Positions 44,184 through 53,701 are shown, counted from the first letter of the stretch. The stretch is 64,000 nt of DNA from Bradyrhizobium sp. CB1015 (GCF_025200925.1 NZ_CP104174.1:1302001-1366000), one strand, 5' to 3'. The notes: generated by a model from the sequence alone, not told the origin. Translations and numbers: made by a program.

Positions 44184-44774
44184 CTATCTTGAACGAGCCA
44201 ATGCGTGCCGGCCGCCCGCCTGCGGTGCTGGGCTGGCATCGCCGGCCTCCGTCTTGCGTTCAAGGGCGAGGGACAGTCCGAAATTGTTGCGCAGCATCGG
44301 GTTTGCGGGTTCCGCTGCGAGAGCTTGGCGGTATAGTTCTTGGGCCTCCTGATGGCGGCCCTCGTGATCGAGAACAACCGCTTTGGCATTCAATGCGCGC
44401 AGGTCGCCAGGGGCTGCCAATAATACGCCGTCGAGCACCTCGAGCGCATCATTCGGACGGTTGCCTGCCAGCAGGGCTCGCGCAAGAGGAATCGCCGCAT
44501 CGATGTTGTTCGGCTGTTGCTTCAATGCATCACGCAGAGCTCCTTCATCAGGATCTTGGCCGAGCGCGTGCGAAATGCGCTCGCGCACCGCAGGGTCGAT
44601 CTCTTCGCTGTGTGCGAGGTCAGATGTGGACGTCTGCTGTGGTGAAAGGCTATGCTTATCTGGGGCAGCGCAGCCAGCGAGCAGCACACTAGCCAGCATC
44701 GCAAGCAGAGCCGGCCGCGGCCCTGGACTGGCGGAGCACAAATACCGGCGGCACCTGATTCTATTTGATCTCAT
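44184..44774 (-). CDS. TPR lipoprotein of the T3SS operon (y4yS-like)
   Basis: 196 residues. N-terminal lipoprotein signal: ALLAMLASVLLAGC, lipobox LAGC, predicted to anchor it in the outer membrane. Then tetratricopeptide repeats, visible as NNIDAAIPLARALLAGNRPN, DALEVLDGVLLAAPGDLRAL, NAKAVVLDHEGRHQEAQELY and RQALAAEPANPMLRNNFGLS. Position after rhcV matches y4yS of NGR234. TPR lipoproteins can act as secretin pilots or assembly factors, but the role here is unproven. Last gene of the leftward T3SS unit, 30 bp after rhcV. Confidence 0.7.
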   Translation of the reverse strand: MRSNRIRCRRYLCSASPGPRPALLAMLASVLLAGCAAPDKHSLSPQQTSTSDLAHSEEIDPAVRERISHALGQDPDEGALRDALKQQPNNIDAAIPLARALLAGNRPNDALEVLDGVLLAAPGDLRALNAKAVVLDHEGRHQEAQELYRQALAAEPANPMLRNNFGLSLALERKTEAGDASPAPQAGGRHALARSR

Positions 44775-44804
44775 AGGTTAGTCACGAGGAAGCGCTGCCC
44801 ATTC

Positions 44805-46895
44805 TTAGTTTGCAGCTGTGAGAAGCGAGGAAGGCGCCTTGGGAAGCTTGACGGATCCAATCGGTTGGACCGTGAAGTCGGCGGCGAGATCTTGATACGA
44901 TAGAACAGGCAGGTCGATCCCGTTGCGCGTGAGAAAACCGCGTACGAAACGCCGGATATCCATCGACCCAAGGACGACAGGCTGGCTCTTACTTTGCGCG
45001 ATGGTCGCATGGATCTGACGAAATTGTGCAAGCAGCTTTTCGCTCTGCCATTCATCCAAAACGAGGTATGGGCCGACGGCAGTTTCCCGTACTGCGCCGC
45101 GGATGATTTCCTCGCTCTCACGCTCGATGATAAAGGCGACCACGACGCGATGGGCGTTCGCATACCGAAAGCAGATTTGCCGCTTTAAGGTAGCACGAAC
45201 GTATTCGGTGAGCAGGACGGCGTTTTGCTCGCGTTCGCTCCATTCTGCCAATGCCTCCAGGAGCAAGCGGGTATTGCGGATTGGAATGCCTTCATCGAGC
45301 AATCGGCGCAGGACCTCGGCGATCCGGGGGACGGTGGCCGTACGCAGCACCTCCTTCACCAGGTCAGGATATTCCTGCTCCATCCGGGCGAGCAATTGGC
45401 GGGTTTCCTGGATACCCACCAGGCGCTGTGCATAGCGTGTCAATGTGGAATGGAGACGTAAGGCAAGAACTTCGCTCAGCCGATGATATCCGATTCCGGC
45501 GGCCTTGAGGGCCGCTGCATGCCGTTCTTCGATCCAGACCCGATTCGTTTCCGGGTCTTGCTGAAAGGGGATGCCGCTCAACTCGATGTTGGCCACATCG
45601 TCGTTGAGCGCCAGGTGCCCGGGATTGATCACATCGCGCTCAACTGGCACACTATCGACATCCACCCTGAATTGCGACGAGGACAAGCTCTCGCCGATCT
45701 GGGCCGGGATGCGCGGAATGGTGATGCCAAGGTCCGCCGAGACGAGCCTTGAAACACGCGAAATGCTCTCTTCCAGCTCGTCTTTGTCGATCGAATCCGT
45801 CAGGTTCGGTGCAAGGAACAACGCGATCGGAAGTGCTTCCGCATGCACCGGCTGCTTCTGGGCCGCTGCGGGTGCCGGCGCCGAAGCAGCGACGCTAGCT
45901 CCTATTTTAGCGGCAGGCTTGTCGCCTTTGCCGACCTTGACGAAGCTTGCCGCAGCGAACAGGACGGCCAGCACGAAAAACGGGGGCAAAGGAAAGCCGG
46001 GAACGAGCCCCATGAATACCAAGACGCAGGCGGCTAGCCTAAGCGCCTGCGTACTTGCGGTAAGTTGGTGAACGATATCGGCGCCGAGTTTGAGCTTGGA
46101 GGGCCCGTTGACGCGCGTGACAATGGTCGCAGCGGTAATTGACAGCAGCAACGCCGGAATCTGCGAAATGAGCGCATCACCGATCGTCAAAAGCGTATAT
46201 TGATGCAGCGCCTCATCGAGCGACATACCTTTTGAGAGCAGACCGATGCTGATTCCGCCCAGCATATTGATGCAGATCACGATTAGCCCGGCGATCGCGT
46301 CTCCCTTAACGAACTTCATGGCACCATCCATCGCGCCATGAAGTTGACTCTCTTGCTCCAAGGCGGCACGTCGGCGACGTGCTTCGTGCTGATCGATGTG
46401 GCTGTTGCGCAGTTCCGCATCGATCGCCATCTGTTTGCCTGGTAGCGCGTCAAGGGTGAAGCGCGCAGACACCTCTGCGACGCGTTCGGCACCCTTGGCA
46501 AGAACCATGAATTGCACCATGGTCACGATCAAGAATATGACGATTCCGACCGCGATATTCCCTGAAATGACGAAGTCGCCGAATGTGTGAATGATGCTGC
46601 CGGCGTCGCCCTCGGCAAGGATCAGCCGCGTTGTTGCTATCGTTAGCGCCAGTCGGAATACGGTGGAGATCAGGATGACGCCCGGTAAGGACGAAAAATC
46701 AAGCGGTGTGGTGAGATAGAGGGCAACCATCAGCAGCAATATGGCAAACCCAAGATTGAAGCCGATCAGCATGTCGATCACGATGATTGGGATTGGCATG
46801 ATCATCATGCCGATCGCCAGAAGCAGCATCAAGGCAACCATGAAATCCGGGTGGGCCGGAGCGCGCACGATGAAGTCACGCAAGACGTTGGCCAT
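44805..46895 (-). CDS. rhcV: T3SS export-gate protein RhcV (SctV)
   Basis: 696 residues, normal for SctV/FlhA. N-terminal half has about eight transmembrane helices (for example MVALMLLLAIGMMIMPIPII) with the conserved cytoplasmic FHIPEP-like loop (TLDALPGKQMAIDAELR). The C-terminal half is the cytoplasmic nonameric ring domain that receives chaperone-effector complexes and ends in PSSLLTAAN. Inner membrane. The order nopC-nopA-rhcD...rhcV equals that of other rhizobia. Downstream of the tts box at 49528. Confidence 0.96.
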   Translation of the reverse strand: MANVLRDFIVRAPAHPDFMVALMLLLAIGMMIMPIPIIVIDMLIGFNLGFAILLLMVALYLTTPLDFSSLPGVILISTVFRLALTIATTRLILAEGDAGSIIHTFGDFVISGNIAVGIVIFLIVTMVQFMVLAKGAERVAEVSARFTLDALPGKQMAIDAELRNSHIDQHEARRRRAALEQESQLHGAMDGAMKFVKGDAIAGLIVICINMLGGISIGLLSKGMSLDEALHQYTLLTIGDALISQIPALLLSITAATIVTRVNGPSKLKLGADIVHQLTASTQALRLAACVLVFMGLVPGFPLPPFFVLAVLFAAASFVKVGKGDKPAAKIGASVAASAPAPAAAQKQPVHAEALPIALFLAPNLTDSIDKDELEESISRVSRLVSADLGITIPRIPAQIGESLSSSQFRVDVDSVPVERDVINPGHLALNDDVANIELSGIPFQQDPETNRVWIEERHAAALKAAGIGYHRLSEVLALRLHSTLTRYAQRLVGIQETRQLLARMEQEYPDLVKEVLRTATVPRIAEVLRRLLDEGIPIRNTRLLLEALAEWSEREQNAVLLTEYVRATLKRQICFRYANAHRVVVAFIIERESEEIIRGAVRETAVGPYLVLDEWQSEKLLAQFRQIHATIAQSKSQPVVLGSMDIRRFVRGFLTRNGIDLPVLSYQDLAADFTVQPIGSVKLPKAPSSLLTAAN

Positions 46896-46904
46896 GATAG
46901 ATCC

Positions 46905-47333
46905 CTATTGCTTTTTGATGAGGGCCCTGCCCGCGCGCAGTGACACATAGCGCTGGAAGACCTCGCGAGCCTCGGGCATGCGGCCAGCGTGACGCAGGGC
47001 GTGGCTGCGCAACAGGGTCATCGGTATGCGGGAAGAGGGTTGCGTATCGAGTGCGTCCAGCCGGTCCAACACGTGGAGTGCTTCGTCGCCAAGGCCCTCG
47101 GAGATTAGCGTGTAAGCTAGGATGCGGAGTAAACCGACGTCGTTGGAATGCTCGCGAGCTGCAATTCGCAACAGAGCCAGACTCTGTGCGCTCTGCCCGC
47201 ACGCGAGATGTACATACGAGAGCGCACAAAGCAGGTCGCGCTCCGGCCCGGAGATCGACAGAATATCGCCGGATTTGGAGACTTCTGGCTCCAGGGGAGC
47301 GGGCACATGCTGCAATCCATCAGGATCGGCCAT
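46905..47333 (-). CDS. TPR-type T3SS protein, YscY-like
   Basis: 142 residues from ATG 47333 (AAGGG ribosome site; starts 2 bp after the preceding stop). TPR-like helices: LLCALSYVHLACGQSAQSLA, LLRIAAREHSNDVGLLRILA, YTLISEGLGDEALHVLDRLD. Place and size resemble SctY (YscY), which with SctX binds the export gate SctV, and rhcV follows directly. This assignment is an inference from order and TPR content. The same frame is open to 47414 but would overlap the preceding gene. Confidence 0.55.
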   Translation of the reverse strand: MADPDGLQHVPAPLEPEVSKSGDILSISGPERDLLCALSYVHLACGQSAQSLALLRIAAREHSNDVGLLRILAYTLISEGLGDEALHVLDRLDALDTQPSSRIPMTLLRSHALRHAGRMPEAREVFQRYVSLRAGRALIKKQ

Positions 47334-47335
47334 GG

Positions 47336-47872
47336 CTAGCCCTTGATTAAGCTGTTTTGATTTTGCCGGAGCATTAATAGCCGCTGTAGTTCCTGCTGCA
47401 GGATTGCCAAACATTCTCGCGCCGTTTTGTCATTCGGCGTCGCCTCCAACGTTCGCGTCAAGCGCTCCAGAAGAACACCATGCTTGTCGGCGCGCAGTAC
47501 GTCCGGATGACGGAGGCGTGGAACGACGAAGGAGAGTAGTCCGCGGGACAGATTGGGACCATAGAGCGAAGCCAATACCGCGCGCGGATCTAGCTCATTT
47601 GCCCCTGCTTCGCTTTCGAATAGAGTGACGCGCTGGATGGCGCCGACGGAGTTGACCTCGAGCGCCGCTTCGCTCGCACCATCAATTGGCAGATCATGCG
47701 TAACCGCATCCCGCCACGACGCGCGCTTCGTGCCGCTATCCGCATGGACGCCTCCGACTTCGAGTTTATCACCTCGCGAGGGAGGCGAGCCGATGACCGG
47801 TGCCTGCTGGCCCGCATCTAATCCCTGCGATGAGGTGCCGGGCCCTACAGAGTGCTGGGGCAGCCTAGCCAT
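47336..47872 (-). CDS. T3SS-operon protein, possibly YscX-like
   Basis: 178 residues. Disordered Gly/Ser/Pro-rich N-terminal half (MARLPQHSVGPGTSSQGLDA), then a folded helical C-terminal half: DPRAVLASLYGPNLSRGLLS, FVVPRLRHPDVLRADKHGVL, CLAILQQELQRLLMLRQNQN. YscX also has an unstructured N-terminus and helical C-terminus and pairs with YscY and SctV, so by position X-Y-V is reasonable, but I see no decisive motif. It could also be a substrate-specificity or stalk protein. Confidence 0.5.
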   Translation of the reverse strand: MARLPQHSVGPGTSSQGLDAGQQAPVIGSPPSRGDKLEVGGVHADSGTKRASWRDAVTHDLPIDGASEAALEVNSVGAIQRVTLFESEAGANELDPRAVLASLYGPNLSRGLLSFVVPRLRHPDVLRADKHGVLLERLTRTLEATPNDKTARECLAILQQELQRLLMLRQNQNSLIKG

Positions 47873-47905
47873 CGCCTTCTCCTTCTTTCTTGCAGGGTAG
47901 AGACT

Positions 47906-48799
47906 TTAATATGGCAAAGCAGCAGATCGGCCGTTGCGACTGAGCAGAACACGTCCATCCTCAATTCGATCAACGGTCCATCCATTACTTAAGAGCGCGC
48001 CGACGAAATACTTCTGTCCGGCAATAAGCAGATAAGGTTCGCTTCCGCGCCAGACGGCTTGGACAGCAATCGAAGACGGCATCTTCTCCTCTTTCACCGT
48101 GACAGCATTCACAAGGGTCGTGGTACCGTTGGTTTGGCGATCGAACCATTGCTGGATTTCTTTCCATTTTGCGACGAGGTTCGGCGCAATTGTGCCTTCC
48201 GCGGTCACAACGCCGGGGCCGCGCCCGATCTTAACGTCAAGAAGGCCCGCTCGTTCGATTTCTTGCCGCAGCGATACGGCCATTTCATCAGCAGCTCTCG
48301 GATCGAAATGATCGACGGTTGGCTTAGTGGCAATCTCGACGGCGCGCGACGACTGGGTACTTGGCACCACCGCCCTATCGCCGGGGGAGAGGATAATTGA
48401 GACGGTGCCGATCACGACAGAGCTGAGCAGAACCAGGCTGAGTGCGATGATCGAGCTGCGAGAGCGCTTGCTCGAAGCAACTGGCTGGACATCCTCTGTC
48501 GACCAGCGGATGGACATCGCACCAGCATGAATGACCGCGGGTAGGGGCACTCTGACGCTCTCACCTGAAGTGATGCTCGCGAGGCCGTCTATGCTGATAT
48601 TGGCGGCGAGCGCCTCGACTTCAATCGAATCGCGCTGCGCGATGATCCGAAGGTGATGCGGTTCAAGCCCTTGTTCAACGAAGATCATGTCGGCATCGAG
48701 GCCGCTGCCAACAATGCTTTCGCCGCCCGCTGCCTTTCCCTTGAGCCCGGTATAGAGCCCCGAAAGCACCTCGAACTCGAGCGAAACAGAGTCGTTCAC
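47906..48799 (-). CDS. rhcD: T3SS inner-membrane ring protein RhcD (SctD, y4yQ-like)
   Basis: 297 residues. N-terminal forkhead-associated-like domain (SLEFEVLSGLYTGLKGKAAG, MIFVEQGLEPHHLRIIAQRD), then a transmembrane helix near residue 120 (SIIALSLVLLSSVVIGTVSI), then periplasmic ring-building repeats (VKIGRGPGVVTAEGTIAPN). This is the SctD plan, forming the outer ring of the basal body with RhcJ. AGGAGGTTAT precedes the start. A 25-bp palindrome lies just upstream. Confidence 0.85.
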   Translation of the reverse strand: MNDSVSLEFEVLSGLYTGLKGKAAGGESIVGSGLDADMIFVEQGLEPHHLRIIAQRDSIEVEALAANISIDGLASITSGESVRVPLPAVIHAGAMSIRWSTEDVQPVASSKRSRSSIIALSLVLLSSVVIGTVSIILSPGDRAVVPSTQSSRAVEIATKPTVDHFDPRAADEMAVSLRQEIERAGLLDVKIGRGPGVVTAEGTIAPNLVAKWKEIQQWFDRQTNGTTTLVNAVTVKEEKMPSSIAVQAVWRGSEPYLLIAGQKYFVGALLSNGWTVDRIEDGRVLLSRNGRSAALPY

Positions 48800-48823
48800 G
48801 ATAACCTCCTGAATAACGAGAGA

Positions 48824-48848
48824 AGCCGTACGGCAGTGCCGTACGGCT
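48824..48848. repeat. 25-bp perfect palindrome between nopA and rhcD
   Basis: Arms AGCCGTACGGCA and TGCCGTACGGCT, 12 bp each, around a single G. In RNA it would form a very stable hairpin 25 bp before the rhcD start and about 66 bp after the nopA stop. There is no T-run on either strand, so it is not a simple terminator. Confidence 0.9.
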
Positions 48849-48914
48849 CATCCAGATTTCGTCATTCACAGCGCGGCGACGGTAGCAACGCGGTGAGCCA
48901 CCCGTCTTGCAGAA

Positions 48915-49106
48915 CTACTGAACGCGCTCGTCGGCGACCTTCTTCTCGGACGAGAGTTCGGTCGTGATTCGACGCATTGCCACGGCCTGGGCCTGAACTT
49001 TCTGGCTAACACGCTCGAATTCAGCCATCTGGTTCTGGAAGCCCGTATCGCCCGTCGGCTGGGCACCAGCAGCGCCGCCATTTCCGCCAACATTGTCAAC
49101 TGCCAT
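48915..49106 (-). CDS. nopA: NopA, T3SS needle/pilus subunit
   Basis: 63 residues: MAVDNVGGNGGAAG, then QMAEFERVSQKVQAQAVAMR and RITTELSSEKKVADERVQ. Size, helical C-terminal half and place between nopC and rhcD match rhizobial NopA, the surface pilus component needed for protein export. AAGGTAAG before the ATG gives strong initiation. An overlapping frame to 48866 in another register is not considered real. Confidence 0.88.
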   Translation of the reverse strand: MAVDNVGGNGGAAGAQPTGDTGFQNQMAEFERVSQKVQAQAVAMRRITTELSSEKKVADERVQ

Positions 49107-49148
49107 GTCTACTTACCTTTCTGTTAGGATAACCTTGGTTCTGACTTG

Positions 49149-49457
49149 TTACGAGTTGTGGGCCGGCGAGATGATCGCAGGAATCGAAAGGAACATGGGC
49201 GTACCGCCGAGCGTGCTGAGCCCAAGGTTCAGCTCCGGGCTCTTGCTGAGAGTATCTGACTTGGGTTGTACCTCGCTCTTGTCGCCGGCGTCTTTGTCGT
49301 CTGCGGCCTTATAGTGGTTACCCTCGTCGGGCACCGAGGTGTGGACCACCTTGTCAAAGACCTTGTCCACGGTCCCGCCCAGTGCCGAACCAATGGCCGC
49401 TCCGGCAGGACCGCCAAGGTATCCGCCGGCAGCGCTTCCGATCATTTCTCCGATCAT
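49149..49457 (-). CDS. nopC: NopC, T3SS-secreted protein
   Basis: 102 residues: Gly/Ala-rich N-terminus MIGEMIGSAAGGYLGGPAGA and AIGSALGGTVDKVFDKVV, a polar middle, and hydrophobic C-terminus GGTPMFLSIPAIISPAHNS. First gene after the tts box at 49528 and just before nopA, the normal nopC position. NopC is secreted and is treated as an effector or an extracellular component of the machine. AGGAGAATGCG lies before the start. Confidence 0.8.
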   Translation of the reverse strand: MIGEMIGSAAGGYLGGPAGAAIGSALGGTVDKVFDKVVHTSVPDEGNHYKAADDKDAGDKSEVQPKSDTLSKSPELNLGLSTLGGTPMFLSIPAIISPAHNS

Positions 49458-49527
49458 CGCATTCTCCTATCCTCGTCTTGTTGCGCTCAATAGACGACTG
49501 CTCGCCTAGATTTCAGCGGCCTCATGC

Positions 49528-49555
49528 TAGGGGCGCTAGCTTTCGAAAAGCTGAC
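49528..49555 (-). promoter_or_regulatory. tts box of the nopC-nopA-rhcD-rhcV operon
   Basis: Minus strand GTCAGCTTTTCGAAAGCT followed by AGCGCCCCTA: an almost perfect TtsI box. It ends 70 bp before the nopC start. Confidence 0.92.
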
Positions 49556-50132
49556 GAGCCTCATGTTGAGGCGAGTGGGTTGATCTTTTGCGGCAGCCTT
49601 GCATCTGCTCGCAATCACCGGCTCGCCCGGGCGTTCCCAGCCCCGCCTATAATCGGCTTGGCTCAAGGCCGGGTTGGATGGTGCTTAGCTGCGCGTTCAG
49701 GAATGAGTTTACCTTGCGGACCCTGCACAGGCGCGTGGCCTGCCGGATAGAGCGCGGAAGCGGGATAAGGTCATAGAGTTGTGCGGGTCTCAGTCCGCGC
49801 TTGACTCGCTTGGCTAACATGGGCGGCTTGCGAAAAATCAGGTTCCGTGAAGATCCTAATGCCGGAGAGACTGGTGCGCGCGCGTGCTCAACCGATCGAT
49901 CGCTGCTCGCAGATGATGTGCACGACCGGCGGGAGCGCTGATTGCGCGGGGAGGATGAGATGACTGGTTGATGACCGGCAGACGTGGCGTATCGCGAAGA
50001 CATAGGGGCACATCTGGTACCAGACGATTCTTGCGGACAGGTGCGTTGAAGCTTGCGATACAGCTTAGCGAAGGATGCGTCTCGCACATGCGATCGATGT
50101 CAAAGTGCGTGCGGCTTCGCTCGCTCATCGTC
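49556..50132. other. Spacer between divergent tts boxes; no gene seen
   Basis: About 580 bp between the leftward nopC box and the rightward nopE box. Frames on both strands lack recognisable domains. Confidence 0.45.
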
Positions 50133-50160
50133 GTCAGCTTTTCGACAGGTATTCGGGCTA
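50133..50160 (+). promoter_or_regulatory. tts box of nopE
   Basis: GTCAGCTTTTCGACAGGT then ATTCGGGCTA: good match to the TtsI box. The nopE start is 219 bp further on, so the mRNA has a long 5' leader. Confidence 0.85.
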
Positions 50161-50379
50161 CAGTCTTTGTGAGTTAAATGCGGTGATGTGATCGTGCGGT
50201 TACCGTGGTGCGGCGAGAGGAAGATCTCATTAGGGCTGGTGGTTCTGGCAAGAGAAGCAGTCGTTCGTTCGGATGAGCTAATGGTGCGTTCTCATGCAAA
50301 TCGAAGCTGCGTACCTTGGTTGACTATGCGTAGCGCTCGCAGTTTTACAGATTTCGTCTATGCAACAGGAGTAAACTAA

Positions 50380-51825
50380 ATGCCGTATCTTCCCGTGGCC
50401 GGTCTTCCGGTGGTGGGCGCGCCCGACTCGATGAATGGAGTGGTGCCAGAAGGCGCGGTTGTCACTCCCGCCTTCAACGCCTTGTTGGGACAGTATGCTC
50501 CGGCGAGCTACCAGTACCTACCGGTGGCCTCACCAGCCCTCGTCAGTTCGGTCGCCGTTCCCGTCGTCGTGACGCCAGCCGTCGTTACGACCCAAGCGTA
50601 CATGATGGCGCCTCCTCCTCCCACCATGCTGATGAGCCAGCTGAATCAAAATTCTGAGCCTGCTGTGGATCCGGTGTGGACGCATGAGGTCAAGGATGGC
50701 AAGGCCACGATCAACCTTGGGGACAAGTACACGATTACGGCCAATGAAAAGGATGGCACCTGGACAGTTCGCAACAACCAGACTGGTCATGTCACGGTAA
50801 TTCATGGCGATCCCCACGTTGATGCCGACGGAGACGGCAAAGATGACTTCGATTTCAAGAAGGATATGACGTTTCAGCTCGACGACGGCACGAAAATTAC
50901 TGTCAATAACGTCGACTACGGTAATGGTGAGGCCATCTCTTCAAAGCTTACCATTACGAACGGCCATAACGCGATGGTTGTCGAGGGGCTCGGCGACGAC
51001 AAGGATGGCAAAAACAATCTAAGGGTGACGCAGTCCAATGCTGGTATGACGCTTGACGAGCTGACGTCCGATGGTGCCCAAACGATCCATGAGAGTGGCC
51101 AAGGCTGGGTCGATGGGGCCGGACGCGCGGTGAATCAGGCGAGCATCGATGCAGGCGAACAAGGGCGCGGGCCTGGTAACTACCAGTATGCAAGCGCAGC
51201 GCCTGCCTCTACCGCCCCCGTCTTCTTCGTTCCTCCGCCGCCGCCGCCTCTTGCGATGGTGCCTGTTGCGGTCGCCCAGGCACCGACGCAGTCGTCTCAG
51301 CCGGCGCCAGTCTGGTCGCATGAGGTCAGGGGCAGCAGGGCCGAGATCAAGCTTGGTGATAAGTATTCGATGCTGGTGGACGAACGTGACGGAACGGTGC
51401 TCATTCGCAACAATCAAACGGGCAAGATCACAGCGATCCACGGCGACCCCCACGTCGATGCCGACGGTGACGGCAAGATCGATTTTGACTTCAAAAAGAA
51501 CATGACCTTCCAGCTCGACGACGGCACGAAAATTACCATCGACACCGTTGATATCGGCAACGGCAAAACGATGGCATCGAAGCTGACCATTACCAACGGC
51601 GACAATGCCATGGTCGTCGAAGGTCTTGGAGACCGCTTCGACGGTAAGAACAACCTTAAGGTGACGCAGTCAAATGCGGGCCGTACGCTTGATCAGCTGA
51701 CTTCGGATGGAGCCCAGACGATTTATGAACAACCAGGCTCGGGCTGGGTCGATCGGTCTGGACGCCAGGTTAACCAGGCGATCATCGACAGCAATGAGAA
51801 TCCAGGCACACCGTCGGACGCTTGA
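50380..51825 (+). CDS. nopE: NopE, effector with two metal-induced self-cleaving domains
   Basis: 481 residues, with CAGGAG before the ATG. After a Pro/Val/Ala-rich N-terminus there are two copies of a DUF1521/MIIA domain, about 105-255 and 315-465. Each starts VW.HEV, continues IRNNQTG or VRNNQTG, and holds the cleavage motif GDPH (residues 143-146 and 355-358) followed by the acidic DADGDGK.DFDF calcium-binding stretch and TFQLDDGTKIT. NopE1 of B. japonicum is secreted, enters plant cells and cuts itself between Asp and Pro when calcium is present; the family knowledge is transferred. A Pro-rich linker (PPPPPPLAMV) joins the domains. Own tts box upstream and a strong terminator downstream make it monocistronic. 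Confidence 0.94.
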   Translation: MPYLPVAGLPVVGAPDSMNGVVPEGAVVTPAFNALLGQYAPASYQYLPVASPALVSSVAVPVVVTPAVVTTQAYMMAPPPPTMLMSQLNQNSEPAVDPVWTHEVKDGKATINLGDKYTITANEKDGTWTVRNNQTGHVTVIHGDPHVDADGDGKDDFDFKKDMTFQLDDGTKITVNNVDYGNGEAISSKLTITNGHNAMVVEGLGDDKDGKNNLRVTQSNAGMTLDELTSDGAQTIHESGQGWVDGAGRAVNQASIDAGEQGRGPGNYQYASAAPASTAPVFFVPPPPPPLAMVPVAVAQAPTQSSQPAPVWSHEVRGSRAEIKLGDKYSMLVDERDGTVLIRNNQTGKITAIHGDPHVDADGDGKIDFDFKKNMTFQLDDGTKITIDTVDIGNGKTMASKLTITNGDNAMVVEGLGDRFDGKNNLKVTQSNAGRTLDQLTSDGAQTIYEQPGSGWVDRSGRQVNQAIIDSNENPGTPSDA

Positions 51826-51875
51826 GTTGGCCGCAAGCCTGGCGAAGCGTTCTCAGCTTGTGGGTAAGTCACTGA

Positions 51876-51898
51876 AGCGGGCGTTAGCGCCCGCTTTT
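51876..51898 (+). terminator. Rho-independent terminator of nopE
   Basis: Stem AGCGGGCG / CGCCCGCT with loop TTAG, followed by TTTTCG, about 50 bp after the nopE stop. Confidence 0.85.
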
Positions 51899-52485
51899 CG
51901 TGTTCGGCGAGGCAGATGAAGATAGTAGGTGCGGCGGCGTATCGATCTGGATCGCCGCTCTCATCTCGCGATCGGGGCTGTCTAAGCTTGGGCGCCAATC
52001 GTACCGACAGACCCGCCATGACCTCACTGATCAGGTACCCGCAACATTTTTCGATGCTGGTCTCAGCGGTCCAGGAGCTGTGCTGGTATGCGCGCAGCGA
52101 GCGCCAAAGCTGCCGACTTTATGATCTCAGAGGGTCTCTCTGACGCCCAATTTCGCGGGCGGCTCCAGAACCGATCTAGGACAGCCAGCTGACGGAATTG
52201 ATCATCAATGGGGAAGCGGTTGGTTCCGCTTGAAACCTGCTGACTGAAAAGCACTCGATGAATCCGCATCGAAGAGTGTGGCGTATGCCCGCCTAGCTAG
52301 ACGCTGCGGCGTCTTCCGAGAGTTCCCAGTGCGATCGGATTGCGACCGGCCGCACCGCCAACCTGGAGGACCACCTAAGACGCGTCTAGCGGCTGGTTTG
52401 CCAAGTCGGCTGCTTCGCCCGGTCGTTCTCGGTTCGGCTTGCCTTCCGAAGAGTCTTCCCTGTGCGCGTCTGATAATCCGGGCCT
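51899..52485. other. No gene seen
   Basis: No supported frame, tts box or repeat recognised. Confidence 0.4.
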
Positions 52486-52911
52486 TCACCCATCATCTAG
52501 CTCGCTCATAGCGTCATCCATATCTGACTGGGAATCGCTTATGACCTGGGTGGCGACGGCAACCAGAGCCTTTTCGAAGGCTCGCTGCAACAATGCTGCG
52601 GGCGAGTTGTCGCCGCCGTTCGCGGCGTTGTCGGTGTTTGTGCCAGCTTCTGGCGCCGTTGCTGCGATATCGGCTGTGCCTGTGTCCATGTCATAAAACC
52701 CAGATAGCGGCGGCGCCGCGAGATGACCTATTCCCGCCGTTCTAGCAGGGACAGCTTGCAAGAAGCTGACGAAGAGTGAGGCTGGATTAATGCTGTGATT
52801 CCTGCGCTCAGTGATCTCGGGTGGCTCCGCGCCTTTGGAGTTTGATGCGCAAAGGACGGTGCCGGTTCGAATCATTCGGCCGCTGTTGTCTCCAGGAACA
52901 TCGGCGCGCAT
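52486..52911 (-). CDS. Hypothetical small protein in the T3SS region
   Basis: 141 residues if started at 52911, or 68 from ATG 52689 (MDTGTADIAATAPEAG). The distal half is well formed: Ala/Asn-rich, then SPAALLQRAFEKALVAVATQ, an amphipathic helix, and an acidic end (DDAMSELDDG). Such a layout is seen in small secreted T3SS proteins. The proximal half is less convincing, so the short version may be the real gene. No tts box upstream was found. Confidence 0.4.
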   Translation of the reverse strand: MRADVPGDNSGRMIRTGTVLCASNSKGAEPPEITERRNHSINPASLFVSFLQAVPARTAGIGHLAAPPLSGFYDMDTGTADIAATAPEAGTNTDNAANGGDNSPAALLQRAFEKALVAVATQVISDSQSDMDDAMSELDDG

Positions 52912-53701
52912 CGGTCCGGCTCCAGGCGCGACTGAGGGCCAGTGGATCGGATGGGCATCTGCGCTCGGCTGCCGTAGAGAGCTGGCCTCTGTCTCACGAT
53001 ACGAGCTAAAAAGCTATCGACGGAGGTGCGCCTTGCCCGGCTTCTGAAACAGGCCATCGCGTGCAAGTGGCTGCTTTGGCCCGGCTGCAAAAAGGAGATG
53101 AGAGACCTTGGGGTGCCGAACAGAGTTTTCGCGGATCAATCCGTCGATCTCTGATGATCATGCTTTGGATGATCCGCGGGCATACGTCACTGAGAGCTGT
53201 TATCAGCAGGCCGTTACCGCCGGATGCTAGAGTCCTCGTTTTGCGAATGATCAATCGTTCGCCAAGGAACGGCGGACAAGCGGCAGAGCAAGCACTTCGA
53301 TGTTGAAGGTGCTCAGGGGGTCGGTCATACCCTGACTCTCCTGATCCGGAACGCCCTTACCCTCATCTCGACGGCATGAACGTCTCGCGGTGCTCTTAAA
53401 TCGCACCGTACTCGCGGGTCCGGCGCGCCAGACCTGATTTCGCAGCTAAATTGCGATGTTCTTCTCCGCGGGCCATTGTGTTCTCAGCGAACCATTGAGA
53501 ACTGTTTCACGCATTCGGCTCGCGCGGTCTTTGATTTGGCCGCTACCCCTCGCGAGCTGGTCTGGCACTTAGGAGTGGCCGGAAAAGAGAAGGGTGGCCG
53601 CGAATACCCGCCGGCAAGCTCGCCTCTCACCAGGTGTCCTGCGATCTCTGAGTCTTTGTCGGCCCCGCGGAGATCGCCCTTCCGTTGCACGGCTGCAGCC
53701 G
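52912..53701. other. No gene seen
   Basis: No tts box, terminator or family-like frame recognised. Confidence 0.4.
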
